A stretch of 7,969 bases of DNA, taken from Oceanospirillaceae bacterium. Lineage in GTDB: Bacteria; Pseudomonadota; Gammaproteobacteria; Pseudomonadales; Balneatricaceae. The number at the start of each line of letters is the position of its first letter. Position 1 is the stretch's first letter. Position numbers and translations under genes: made by a program. Location of the stretch: contig JAGSHA010000136.1 of NCBI GenBank assembly GCA_023954795.1, positions 1 to 7,969 on the forward strand, written 5' to 3'. The notes under the pieces were generated by a model. That model worked only from the letters and a program-made list of their open reading frames with translations, was not told where the DNA came from and ran no database searches. Positions 1 to 7,919 of the stretch are shown here, piece by piece.

Positions 1-18
1 AAGTTTGGTTAAAGCAGA

Positions 19-46
19 TTCACTTTAGTGGCTGCTGTTATATAAC
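19..46 (+). promoter_or_regulatory. Candidate sigma-70 promoter of the RND efflux operon
   Basis: A TTCACT element (19-24) and a TATAAC element (41-46) are separated by 16 bases. They match the -35 and -10 consensus at 4 of 6 and 5 of 6 positions. They lie in the AT-rich part of the short leader, about 57 bases before the adaptor start codon. The -10 element sits inside a perfect 10-base palindrome, GTTATATAAC (37-46), which could be a repressor operator or could simply arise from the AT-rich -10. This call is by eye only, and no adjacent regulator gene is visible in the window. Confidence 0.4.
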
Positions 47-92
47 TATGCTGAACAACGTACCGATCTCTTTCTTTTATCCGACGCCTCAA

Positions 93-96
93 CGGA
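93..96 (+). promoter_or_regulatory. Weak ribosome binding site of the adaptor gene
   Basis: CGGA lies 7 bases before the ATG at 104 and is the only Shine-Dalgarno-like sequence near that start. It is weak. The start is supported mainly by the protein: the ATG is followed at once by Lys-Lys and a hydrophobic segment, as expected for an exported adaptor. Confidence 0.35.
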
Positions 97-103
97 CGCC
101 ACC

Positions 104-1486
104 ATGAAAAAACTGCTGCAAAAACCCATTATTCTGCTGATTGTGTTGGCGCTGGGCGTTGGCCTGACCGTAATGATGGTCAAAAACAAACCCGCTGTGC
201 AGCACAATAGTACCGCGATGGCGCCGCGGACGGTGGATGTGATTCGTGTGCAGTCGCTGCCGTTTCGTAACCGGGTCAGTGCGTATGGCAATGTGGAACC
301 GGCGATCTCTCTGCAAGGCAAGGCCGAACTGAACGGTAAGATCACCTATCTGCACCCGGATCTGCGGCAGGGTAACAGTATTGCTGCCGGGACGGTGGTT
401 GTGCGGATCGATGCGGACGATTTCTTAGTCTCTCTGAAGCAGAGTGAAGCGGATCTGAAGAGTAATGAATCAACGCTGCGCCAGTTGCAAGAGGAACAGA
501 AAACCACCGGCCGTGCGCTGAAATTGGCGAAGGATAACCTGCGGGTCGGTGAAAAAGAGCTGGCGCGTATACAGGATATCTGGAAAAAACGGCTGATCGC
601 ACGTTCGACGCTGGATGCTGAGGAGCAGAAAGTGATCCAGTTGCGTCAGTCCGTGAGTGATCTGCAGGGCCAGCTGAACACCTATGCCAGCCGTTTGTCA
701 TCGGAAGCGGCGAAAATCAGTCGCGCCCGTGAACAGGTGAAAGGTCAGAAAACCACCTTGGGCCGTACCGAGATCTTGATGCCGTTTGATGCCCGGGTGG
801 GCGAGGTACCGGTTGAAACGGGAGAGTTTGTCACGGCGGGTACGGTGCTGTTTGAAGCACTGAATCTGGATGGGGTTGAGATCAACGCACAGGTGCCGGT
901 GCGGCAGATGCGTGGTTTAGTGCAGCCGTTGCAAAATCGTCAGCTGGATCTGACGGTGGATAACTTAGCCAGCGCGCTGGACGCGTTGCAATTAAAAGCA
1001 CGCGTCACGCTGGTGGGCGATCAGGCCAATGCTCAATGGGACGCGGAGGTACTACGTTTCACGGAGTCAATCGATCCACAACGTCGTACCTTGGGTATTG
1101 TCGTGGCTGTGGATAAACCCTATGCCAAAGTGATTCCGGGTAAGCGTCCACCGCTGTTGAAAGGGATGTTTACACAAGTGGAGATCTCCACGCCGGCGAA
1201 TGATGCGCTGGTGATTCCTTATAAGGCCTTGCATCAGGGGCGGGTCTATCTGGTGGATGCCGATGGCAAGCTGGAAATACGGCCGGTTGACGTTCTGCTG
1301 TTGCAGGGCGAGATGGCGGTGATCGACAAAGGCCTGAGCGCGGGTGACCAGCTGATCGTCAATGACCTGATTCCGGTCATCCCCGGTATGCCTCTGACGG
1401 CACGTATCGATAGTGTATTGGAAACCGATTTGCGCAGTGCTGCCAGCGGTGTGGTGGCCAGCCAGCCGGGAGTCGTTGCCGAATGA
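104..1486 (+). CDS. RND efflux periplasmic adaptor subunit (membrane fusion protein, HlyD/AcrA type)
   Basis: This is the periplasmic adaptor that links an inner-membrane RND pump to an outer-membrane channel. The 460-residue protein starts with a basic tip (MKK) and one hydrophobic segment at about 8-26. It contains no cysteine, so it is not a lipoprotein like AcrA and probably stays anchored by its N-terminal helix. The order of parts fits the family: a first biotinyl/lipoyl-like half (about 68-106, with NGKITYLHPDLRQG), a long charged alpha-helical hairpin (about 108-220, rich in Lys, Glu and Gln), a second lipoyl half (about 222-252, MPFDARVGEVPVETGEFV), a beta-barrel (about 255-362) and a membrane-proximal domain (about 365-436). 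The length is somewhat above AcrA's roughly 400, with an unstructured Ala/Val/Ser tail. The stop codon overlaps the start of the permease gene, so the two are a transcriptional unit. Family assignment is firm; the substrate cannot be read from the sequence. Confidence 0.93.
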   Translation: MKKLLQKPIILLIVLALGVGLTVMMVKNKPAVQHNSTAMAPRTVDVIRVQSLPFRNRVSAYGNVEPAISLQGKAELNGKITYLHPDLRQGNSIAAGTVVVRIDADDFLVSLKQSEADLKSNESTLRQLQEEQKTTGRALKLAKDNLRVGEKELARIQDIWKKRLIARSTLDAEEQKVIQLRQSVSDLQGQLNTYASRLSSEAAKISRAREQVKGQKTTLGRTEILMPFDARVGEVPVETGEFVTAGTVLFEALNLDGVEINAQVPVRQMRGLVQPLQNRQLDLTVDNLASALDALQLKARVTLVGDQANAQWDAEVLRFTESIDPQRRTLGIVVAVDKPYAKVIPGKRPPLLKGMFTQVEISTPANDALVIPYKALHQGRVYLVDADGKLEIRPVDVLLLQGEMAVIDKGLSAGDQLIVNDLIPVIPGMPLTARIDSVLETDLRSAASGVVASQPGVVAE

Positions 1487-4400
1487 TTCGTTACTTCGCA
1501 GCGCATCCTACCGCCGCCAACATTTTGATGATGGTGATTCTGTTGCTGGGTGCCGTGGCTTTACCCACGTTAAACAAAGAGACCTTTCCCGAAGTTAAGC
1601 AAAATAAGGTGCAGGTATCCGTACCTTATCCCGGCGCGAGCCCGTCTGAAGTCGAGGAGGGGATCTGCAATCGCCTTGAAGATGCCACCGATGGTATCAG
1701 CTTTCTGGATGAACAGGCCTGCGAGGCGCGTGACGGGCAAGGTACGCTGACGCTGGAAATGCAGGAATCCGGCGACATCAAACAGTTCCTTGATGATGTG
1801 AACGCGGCGGTTGATGGCATTACCGAGTTTCCCAGCAACGTAGAGAACGCGGTTGTTAAAGAGCTGGGACGTACCGAAGCGGTGTTAAGTGTGGCGATTA
1901 CCGCTGAGCTGACGCAACCGGAACTCAAAGCGCTGGCGGAGTATTACCGCAACCGGTTGCTGGCGTTACCCCAAGTACCGATTGTGACTGTTACCGGTTT
2001 TTCCGATCACGAACTCAGTGTGTTGCTGAAGCCTGATGTACTGCGCCAGTACAATCTCAGTGTGCAGGACGTTGCTGACTTGATCAGCGCACAGGCACTG
2101 GATCTGCCCGCAGGGGTGCTGGATGCCCGTGCCGGTTCTTATCAGGTGCGCTTTGAAAACGAGCGTCGCACGATCCGTGAACTGCAGGACCTGATTATCC
2201 TCAACAGCGAAAAAGGCGGTCAGGTGCGTCTCGGGGATATCGCCAGTATTGAAGATAACTTTGCAGACGAAGAGAAGCGCACGGAGCTGAACGGCCTGCC
2301 TGCGGCATTGATTCAGGTGAGTAAAAATACCACCGACGATACGCTGACCGTGTTCAACGCGGTGAAAACCTTCGTTGAACAGGAAAACGCCCGGTTGCCA
2401 GAGGGTACCCAGTTGGTGATCACACAAGATGCGGCATCGATTGTGAAAGATCGCCTTAACCTGTTACTGAGTAATGGCTGGCAAGGCCTGCTGTTGGCCA
2501 CTTTCGCACTGTTCCTGTTCTTTGTCTGGCGTTACACCTTCTGGGTGGCGATGGGGTTACCGATCTCTTTCCTCGGTGGTCTGGTGGTGATGAGCGCTTT
2601 TGGCATCAGCATCAATATGATTTCGATGGTTGCTCTGCTGATGGCGATCGGGATCTTGATGGATGATGCGATCGTGCTTTCTGAGAGCATCGAAAGCGAG
2701 TTCCGCAAAGGCAAAGATGCGCTTAATGCTGCGATTGATGGGGTGAAGAAAGTTGCACGGGGTGTGTTCTCCTCGTTTGTCACCTCCGCGATCCTATTTG
2801 GCAGCCTGCTGTTTCTGAAAGGGGATATGGGCCAAATACTGGGTGTGTTGCCCGTGGTGTTATTGGCGGTATTAACAGTGAGCCTAGTGGAGGCGTTCCT
2901 GATTCTGCCGCATCACCTTAAGCATTCGCTGGAACATCAGAAAAACGATCAAAAATCCCACTGGCGGACGCAATTTGAGACGGGGTTTGATCACCTGCGC
3001 GAGCGGGTTGGGCGGTTAGCCGATCTGGCGATCCGCTATCGTTATCTGGTGGTGGGATTGGCGATTGTTGCGTTTGTTTTCTCTATCGGACTGTTGGCCG
3101 CAGGTGTGGTGAAGTTTAAGGGTTTCCCGGATATCGAAGGAAACCGATTGGAAGCGCGGGTATTGATGCCTCAAGGCACGCCGTTTGTACGTACCGAAGC
3201 CGTTGTCAGTGATTTGCTCAACAGTCTGGATCGCTCTCTGGCGCAGTTGCCGCCGGAATCTGAAGGGACGCTGGTGAAGAATGTACAAGTGTCCTTCAGT
3301 CAGAACGCCGATGCTAACGAAGAGGGCGGTCATCTGGCCACCATCAGTCTGGATCTGCTGGATGCGGAAAAACGTCATACGTCGCTGGTGGCGTTAAAAC
3401 GTTTATGGCGTGAAACGACGCCGGAAGTGGTTGATGCTGTCTCGATTCAGTTTAAAGAACCTCAGTTTGGCCCCGCCGGTCAGGCGATCTCTATCCGTCT
3501 TCAGGGCGATGATCTGGAACAGTTGTCCAAGGCGAGCTGGGAGCTGCAACACTGGTTAAATGGCTATGACGGTGTTTCCAATATCATGGATGATCTGCGA
3601 CCGGGTAAACCGCAGCTCAACGTACGTTTGTTACCCGGTGCACTGGACTCGGGCGTGGATGCGCGCACGGTGTCAAACCAGCTGCGGGCTGCCTATCAGG
3701 GGGTGAAGGTCAGCGATATCTATCAGGGGCGCGAAGCCTATGAGGTGACGGTTAAGTTGGACAGCGCACCGGATCAGGCGTTGGCAGACTTTGAAAACCT
3801 GACGGTGTTTAACAAATCGGGTATGGATATCCCGCTCACGGCAGTGGCATCGATACACGAAGAGCGCGAGTTCTCCCGCATTCAGCGAATTAACCATCAG
3901 CGCACAGTGACCATCTCTGGGGATGTGGATTCTGAAATTGCCAATACCAGTGAGATTATCGGTGATACCCGCACCCGTTTCCTGAGCGAGCTGCAACAAC
4001 GTTATCCGGAACTCAGCTTCAGCCTGGAAGGCGAAGTGAAAAATAATCAGGAGACCAGTGGTTCAGTCCTGACCGGGTTTGTGATGGGCATCGCAGGTGT
4101 ATTTCTGTTGCTCAGCCTGCAGTTCCGCAATTACAAAGAGCCGTTGATTGTGCTGATGAATATTCCACTGGCACTGATTGGTGTGATCTGGGGGCATCTA
4201 CTGATGGGATTGAACCTGAGTCTGCCGAGTATGATTGGCTTTGTGTCGCTGGCCGGTGTGGTGGTCAACGATTCAATCCTGTTGGTGGAGTTCGTGAAAA
4301 TTCGCTCGAAAGAGGGCTTAAGTCTGCACGATGCCGCCGGTCAGGCGGTACGGGATCGATTCCGGGCTATTTTCCTGACCTCAGTGACAACCGTGGCGGG

Positions 4401-4626
4401 GATGCTGCCGCTGCTGTCTGAGACCAGCCTGCAGGCGCAGGTGTTAGTGCCGCTGGTGGCCAGTGTGGTCTTTGGCATGATCACCTCAACGTTGCTGCTG
4501 TTGCTGGTGTTACCGTCGGCTTACGCGATTATGGAAGACTTTGGCTTTACTGAGATCGACGAATCGGAAACAGATGAAGAGTCCTCTTCCAATCCGCCGG
4601 GCGGAGCGGGTGTTACGGTAGTCTGA
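1483..4626 (+). CDS. RND efflux transporter permease subunit (AcrB/HAE family)
   Basis: This is an inner-membrane proton/substrate antiporter of the resistance-nodulation-division superfamily, expected to act as a trimer with the adaptor encoded just upstream. At 1047 residues it matches AcrB (1049). The layout is standard: TM1 (about 11-29), a large periplasmic porter/docking loop (30-330), TM2-TM6 (about 334-476), a cytoplasmic linker, TM7 (about 519-541), a second periplasmic loop (542-862) and TM8-TM12 (about 863-1016). The TM4 proton-relay pair is present (D394-D395 in ILMDDAIVLS). The TM10 lysine of AcrB (K940) is replaced by N929-D930 in VVVNDSILLVEF, so the relay differs from AcrB. 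The only cysteines are C62 and C80, both in the first porter subdomain. The C-terminus carries an acidic, Ser-rich tail (1024-1037). The ATG lies in an ATGA overlap with the adaptor stop, and GGGAG (1468-1472) 10 bases upstream can serve as ribosome binding site. The substrate is unknown. Confidence 0.95.
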   Translation: MIRYFAAHPTAANILMMVILLLGAVALPTLNKETFPEVKQNKVQVSVPYPGASPSEVEEGICNRLEDATDGISFLDEQACEARDGQGTLTLEMQESGDIKQFLDDVNAAVDGITEFPSNVENAVVKELGRTEAVLSVAITAELTQPELKALAEYYRNRLLALPQVPIVTVTGFSDHELSVLLKPDVLRQYNLSVQDVADLISAQALDLPAGVLDARAGSYQVRFENERRTIRELQDLIILNSEKGGQVRLGDIASIEDNFADEEKRTELNGLPAALIQVSKNTTDDTLTVFNAVKTFVEQENARLPEGTQLVITQDAASIVKDRLNLLLSNGWQGLLLATFALFLFFVWRYTFWVAMGLPISFLGGLVVMSAFGISINMISMVALLMAIGILMDDAIVLSESIESEFRKGKDALNAAIDGVKKVARGVFSSFVTSAILFGSLLFLKGDMGQILGVLPVVLLAVLTVSLVEAFLILPHHLKHSLEHQKNDQKSHWRTQFETGFDHLRERVGRLADLAIRYRYLVVGLAIVAFVFSIGLLAAGVVKFKGFPDIEGNRLEARVLMPQGTPFVRTEAVVSDLLNSLDRSLAQLPPESEGTLVKNVQVSFSQNADANEEGGHLATISLDLLDAEKRHTSLVALKRLWRETTPEVVDAVSIQFKEPQFGPAGQAISIRLQGDDLEQLSKASWELQHWLNGYDGVSNIMDDLRPGKPQLNVRLLPGALDSGVDARTVSNQLRAAYQGVKVSDIYQGREAYEVTVKLDSAPDQALADFENLTVFNKSGMDIPLTAVASIHEEREFSRIQRINHQRTVTISGDVDSEIANTSEIIGDTRTRFLSELQQRYPELSFSLEGEVKNNQETSGSVLTGFVMGIAGVFLLLSLQFRNYKEPLIVLMNIPLALIGVIWGHLLMGLNLSLPSMIGFVSLAGVVVNDSILLVEFVKIRSKEGLSLHDAAGQAVRDRFRAIFLTSVTTVAGMLPLLSETSLQAQVLVPLVASVVFGMITSTLLLLLVLPSAYAIMEDFGFTEIDESETDEESSSNPPGGAGVTVV

Positions 4627-4649
4627 TATGTAGGTGCTTTCTGTGTGAA

Positions 4650-5501
4650 TCAGTTCAGGAACAGGCTGCTGGCCAGATCATTAATCCGTGGTTGCAGCTG
4701 TTCCAGGCGGCGATATTCTGCTCGTAGGGTGGCAAACTCGATACCCAGAGTGTCTGTTTCTATCTGCGCCAGTGACTCGGGTGTTGCGGTACCCAATGTT
4801 CTGATCAGTTGTTTACTGATACGCAGCAGTTCGGTGCCCTGCCAATGCTGAGCCCGGTATGCCGGGGTATTCTGGTGAGCCAGTACACGGCTCATTGCAT
4901 CGGGCAGTTGCCATTCATGACAGAGTGCTTCGGCCACGGTGCAGTAGTCAAAGCCGCAGGTCTCAATCAGGGCTTCACTCACGCTTAGCGAATCGTCTTC
5001 TGAGCTCATCAGGAGGGCGGCCTGTGTTTCTTGTGGCATGCTGTCCGCGAGCCAGAGCAGTCCCAGGTTGTGTAGCAGTCCCAGGGTGCGCATGGTTTGT
5101 GAACAGAGCGGGGGCGGCATCCCATCTTCAGGCGTCAGACCAAACGCAGCTTCTGCGATCAGCATGGAATCCTGCCAGTAGCGCACGGGCTGAAAGGCGG
5201 GGCAACGGTGTGGATCAAAGGGCGCAGAGACAACTAATGCGATGCTGGTACTGCGCACCACATTAAAACCTAGTCGGGTGCAGGCATCCATCACCGAGGT
5301 GACTTCAACGGATGAACCTGACCAGGCGGAGTTCGCCAGTGCGAGAAGGCGCATACTGATACTTGGAAACTGCTCAATCACGGATGCCAGCTGCTCAAAC
5401 GGAATATTGTCGTCTGACAGTTGTTTCATCAGTGAGGTTGCCCCCGTTGCGAGCACAGGGATACGAAGCGTCTGGCCGTTCAGGGTCAGGGTGTCAGTCA
5501 T
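4650..5501 (-). CDS. HDOD domain-containing signalling protein
   Basis: The HDOD domain is a catalytically degenerate relative of HD phosphohydrolases, found in bacterial signalling proteins; it is thought to act through protein contacts rather than hydrolysis. The 283-residue cytoplasmic protein shows the family pattern: a helical start (IPFEQLASVIEQFPSISMRL, 33-52), the LLALANSAW block (52-60), a DACTRLGF helix (72-79), W109 with S112 (RYWQDSM), LLHNLGLL (142-149), where the HD pair is H144-N145, and EWQLPDAMSRVLAHQN (196-211). The C-terminal 60 residues are charged and helical, with no second domain. There is no membrane segment. The ATG at 5501 is preceded by an AAGGA 11 bases away (+ strand 5513-5517), and an in-frame TGA just upstream rules out a much longer form. 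It starts 27 bases after the stop of the c-di-GMP enzyme gene and probably shares its transcript. The domain call is confident; the partner and output are unknown. Confidence 0.88.
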   Translation of the reverse strand: MTDTLTLNGQTLRIPVLATGATSLMKQLSDDNIPFEQLASVIEQFPSISMRLLALANSAWSGSSVEVTSVMDACTRLGFNVVRSTSIALVVSAPFDPHRCPAFQPVRYWQDSMLIAEAAFGLTPEDGMPPPLCSQTMRTLGLLHNLGLLWLADSMPQETQAALLMSSEDDSLSVSEALIETCGFDYCTVAEALCHEWQLPDAMSRVLAHQNTPAYRAQHWQGTELLRISKQLIRTLGTATPESLAQIETDTLGIEFATLRAEYRRLEQLQPRINDLASSLFLN

Positions 5502-5528
5502 GCAGTCTAGTGTCCTTCATACCACGGG

Positions 5529-7919
5529 TCAGGCGGTGGATGTTTCCGGGTAAAGGGATTGATCTGTTGCCGGAAGCTCCAGTGCTGGAACCGGTCTGCA
5601 GAAATAGTAGCCTTGTACCAGGTCGCATCCTACACCGTGCAGAATGCGGGCCTGATCCAGTGTTTCAACCCCTTCGGCGATGACTTTGGCACCAAATGCA
5701 TGTGCGGCACCGACAATCGTGCCCAACAATATAGCTGCTTCTGGTTTGTCTGCCAGTGGCGCGATAAAAGAACGGTCAATTTTGATGGTATCGATATCCA
5801 GATCCTGCAACAACGTGAGTGAGGAATACCCGGTCCCGAAATCATCCACTGCCACATGGACACCCATTTGACGCAGCGCAGTGGCATTTGCCTGGCCGGC
5901 CTTGGTCTGCAGAATGCGAGTTTCAGTGATCTCAAGTTCGAGATACTTGGGTGGCAATCCTGATGCTTCTAACGCCTGGTTTACGGTGGTTAACAGCTGT
6001 TCATCCTCAAAGTGCAGTGGCGAGATGTTAACCGCAATGGTGAAACGCTCCTTGCTGGTCTCATGCCAGCGAACCGTCTGCGCAAGCGCCGTATTGAGTA
6101 CCCATTCCCCCAGTGCATCAATGATGCGCAGGCGTTCGGCGGTCTCAATAAACTGCTGCGGCATGATCAGGCCTTTTTCTGGATGTCGCCAGCGCACCAG
6201 CGCTTCCACACCTTTTAAGGTACCGCTGTTTAAGCAAATTTGCGGCTGATAGTGCAGCTCCAGTTCATTGTTGGTGATGGCCTGACGCAGGTCCTGTTCC
6301 AGTTGCAGGCGTTCCATGGCCTCCGCAGTCATATGGGGCTGGTAGCACGCGTAACGATGCTTACCGGCGTTCTTAGCCGAATACATCGCGCTATCTGCGG
6401 CTTTCATTAAACTGTTGCTGTCGCTACCGTCATCGGGAAAGTAGGCGATACCGATACTGGCTCTGGGTGTTAGTGTGCGTGTGCCGAGGATGACAGGTTT
6501 ACTGATCTCGTTGAGTACGCGCTGGGCGGTGCTGGGGGCCGAGTAATTGTCTGACAAGTCATTGATCAGGATGCAAAATTCATCACCGCCAAGGCGTGCG
6601 GCAAAGTCGGAGGCGCGCAACTGTTGCTTAAGCCGTGCTGCCACCTCTTGCAATAGCTGATCTCCGGCGTCGTGACCTAAACTGTCGTTTACATCTTTAA
6701 AGCCATCCAGATCGATATAAAAGATCGCCAGCTGACTCTGACGGCGTGCTGCCTGACTGACTTCGCGGTTCAGCTGTTCCAAAAAATGGGAGCGGTTGGC
6801 CAGATCGGTCAGTGAATCGAAGTAGGCCAGTTTTTGTATCCGTTCTTCGTTTTCCATTTTATGGGTGACATCGCGGGCAACGGCAAAGATCAATTGGTCA
6901 TCCGGCGATGCGGTTCCCCGCCAGCTTAACCAGCGATAATCACCTTTGTGGGTGCGGTAGCGGTTACGAAAATCGGTGACTTTTTCACCACGTCGCAGGT
7001 GCACCATTTCGACGTTTGAGCGTTGTAGATCATCTGGATGGATCAATTCACGCAAAGGCGTTGTTAACAGATACTCCTGTTCGAACTTAAGCGTTTCGCC
7101 CCATGCCGGATTGATCTGTTTAAAGTAGCCATCAAAGCCAATGACGCAGAACATATCCACCGACATATCAAAGAAGGCGTTCACTTCACTTTCGGCAAAA
7201 CGCAGTTTTTCATGGGCCGACTGCCAGCGTAGCAGCAGATCTTCCAGCAGACGGATCGCGCCGATGGCAAGAGTGAGACCCAACAATAGAATCAATATGG
7301 GGGCGATATAGCGATCGGTCCAGTGCAGTGGCTCACGACGCTCAGCGATCAATTGCCAGTTTCTGCCCGCAATATCAAAGCTGATCGATGCTCTGTTACT
7401 GGTGTTGACCCCGCTGTTCGGCAGCATGCCCTTGGGAAAACTGCTGTACAGAAGATCCATCTTCGTCAAATTTGATTTGTCCGAGCCGGTGTCTTTCCCG
7501 GAATCATGAAGGCAAAAGTACAGCTGACTTTGTGTGTCAGCATCAAAAATATGTTGTAAAGCATAGGCGATGGTAAGGCCGACAGGGATAAACCCGATAT
7601 GGGCATCTCGGCGTTCGCGTGTATTCAGTGTTGGGATACCAGCGGTATACACAGGGCTGAGTAAAAGAACGCCTTTTAAGCCGGACTCTTTGTCCTGTGA
7701 GAGCGTTACCGGTGCCGATAGAATCGGCTGCCCGCTGTCGCGCGCCTGTTCTGCGGCAGCCCGGCGAAGTTTATGCGCCCAAAGGTCAAAACCGTAAACG
7801 TTGTCATTACCTTGGCGAGGCTCCACCAGTACCGCCGGGAAATACTGGGCCCGCTCTCCCTCGGGTTTGAGCTGAAATGCCGGGTACCCCTGATGCTGAC
7901 GTTCAGCATCTTTATTCAA
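5529..7919 (-). CDS. CHASE-PAS-GGDEF-EAL cyclic-di-GMP cyclase/phosphodiesterase, 5' part interrupted by an amber codon
   Basis: This is a membrane-linked enzyme for making and/or breaking cyclic di-GMP. Numbered from the TTG at 7919 (796 codons), it has the C-terminal part of a periplasmic CHASE sensor domain (1 to about 198, with YFPAVLVEP, GFDLW and LLLSPVY), a membrane segment (about 205-226), a PAS domain (about 243-355), GGDEF (about 362-528) and EAL (about 535-780). The cyclase motif GGDEF is intact (444-448), with an inhibitory I-site RASD (435-438) exactly five residues before it. The EAL domain keeps EALVRW (572-577), NIS (631-633), ELEITE (661-666), DDFGTGYSS (692-700), KIDRSFI (713-719), AEGVET (748-753) and QGYYF (769-773), so both activities look possible. 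TTG is only the first start-like codon after an in-frame TAG. It lacks a ribosome binding site and falls in mid-CHASE, so it is unlikely to be the natural start. The first half of CHASE and the first membrane segment are missing or lie beyond the window. The HDOD gene follows 27 bases downstream. Confidence 0.85.
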   Translation of the reverse strand: MNKDAERQHQGYPAFQLKPEGERAQYFPAVLVEPRQGNDNVYGFDLWAHKLRRAAAEQARDSGQPILSAPVTLSQDKESGLKGVLLLSPVYTAGIPTLNTRERRDAHIGFIPVGLTIAYALQHIFDADTQSQLYFCLHDSGKDTGSDKSNLTKMDLLYSSFPKGMLPNSGVNTSNRASISFDIAGRNWQLIAERREPLHWTDRYIAPILILLLGLTLAIGAIRLLEDLLLRWQSAHEKLRFAESEVNAFFDMSVDMFCVIGFDGYFKQINPAWGETLKFEQEYLLTTPLRELIHPDDLQRSNVEMVHLRRGEKVTDFRNRYRTHKGDYRWLSWRGTASPDDQLIFAVARDVTHKMENEERIQKLAYFDSLTDLANRSHFLEQLNREVSQAARRQSQLAIFYIDLDGFKDVNDSLGHDAGDQLLQEVAARLKQQLRASDFAARLGGDEFCILINDLSDNYSAPSTAQRVLNEISKPVILGTRTLTPRASIGIAYFPDDGSDSNSLMKAADSAMYSAKNAGKHRYACYQPHMTAEAMERLQLEQDLRQAITNNELELHYQPQICLNSGTLKGVEALVRWRHPEKGLIMPQQFIETAERLRIIDALGEWVLNTALAQTVRWHETSKERFTIAVNISPLHFEDEQLLTTVNQALEASGLPPKYLELEITETRILQTKAGQANATALRQMGVHVAVDDFGTGYSSLTLLQDLDIDTIKIDRSFIAPLADKPEAAILLGTIVGAAHAFGAKVIAEGVETLDQARILHGVGCDLVQGYYFCRPVPALELPATDQSLYPETSTA

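Noticed and set aside
81..100. Near-direct repeat CCGACGCC / CGGACGCC just before the adaptor start.
   Set aside because: There are only two imperfect copies of 8 bases; this is not distinguishable from chance.
1966..2427. 153-codon - strand frame inside the permease gene.
   Set aside because: It is fully contained in a strongly conserved RND coding region, and its composition is that of a reverse-frame shadow, with no recognisable domain.
4595..4605. CCGCCGGGCGG palindrome near the permease stop as a possible terminator.
   Set aside because: The loop would be a single base, there is no following T-run, and it lies in coding sequence.
4859..5266. 135-codon + strand frame opposite the HDOD gene.
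   Set aside because: It is rich in Arg, Ser and Cys, has no recognisable domain, and lies antisense to a clear HDOD domain.
5494..5520. Mini reading frame (8 codons, ATGAAGGAC...) overlapping the HDOD start on the - strand.
   Set aside because: It contains the likely ribosome binding site of the HDOD gene and has none of its own; it is most likely chance.
5881..6249. 122-codon + strand frame opposite the EAL domain.
   Set aside because: It is antisense to intact EAL catalytic motifs and shows no independent evidence of coding.
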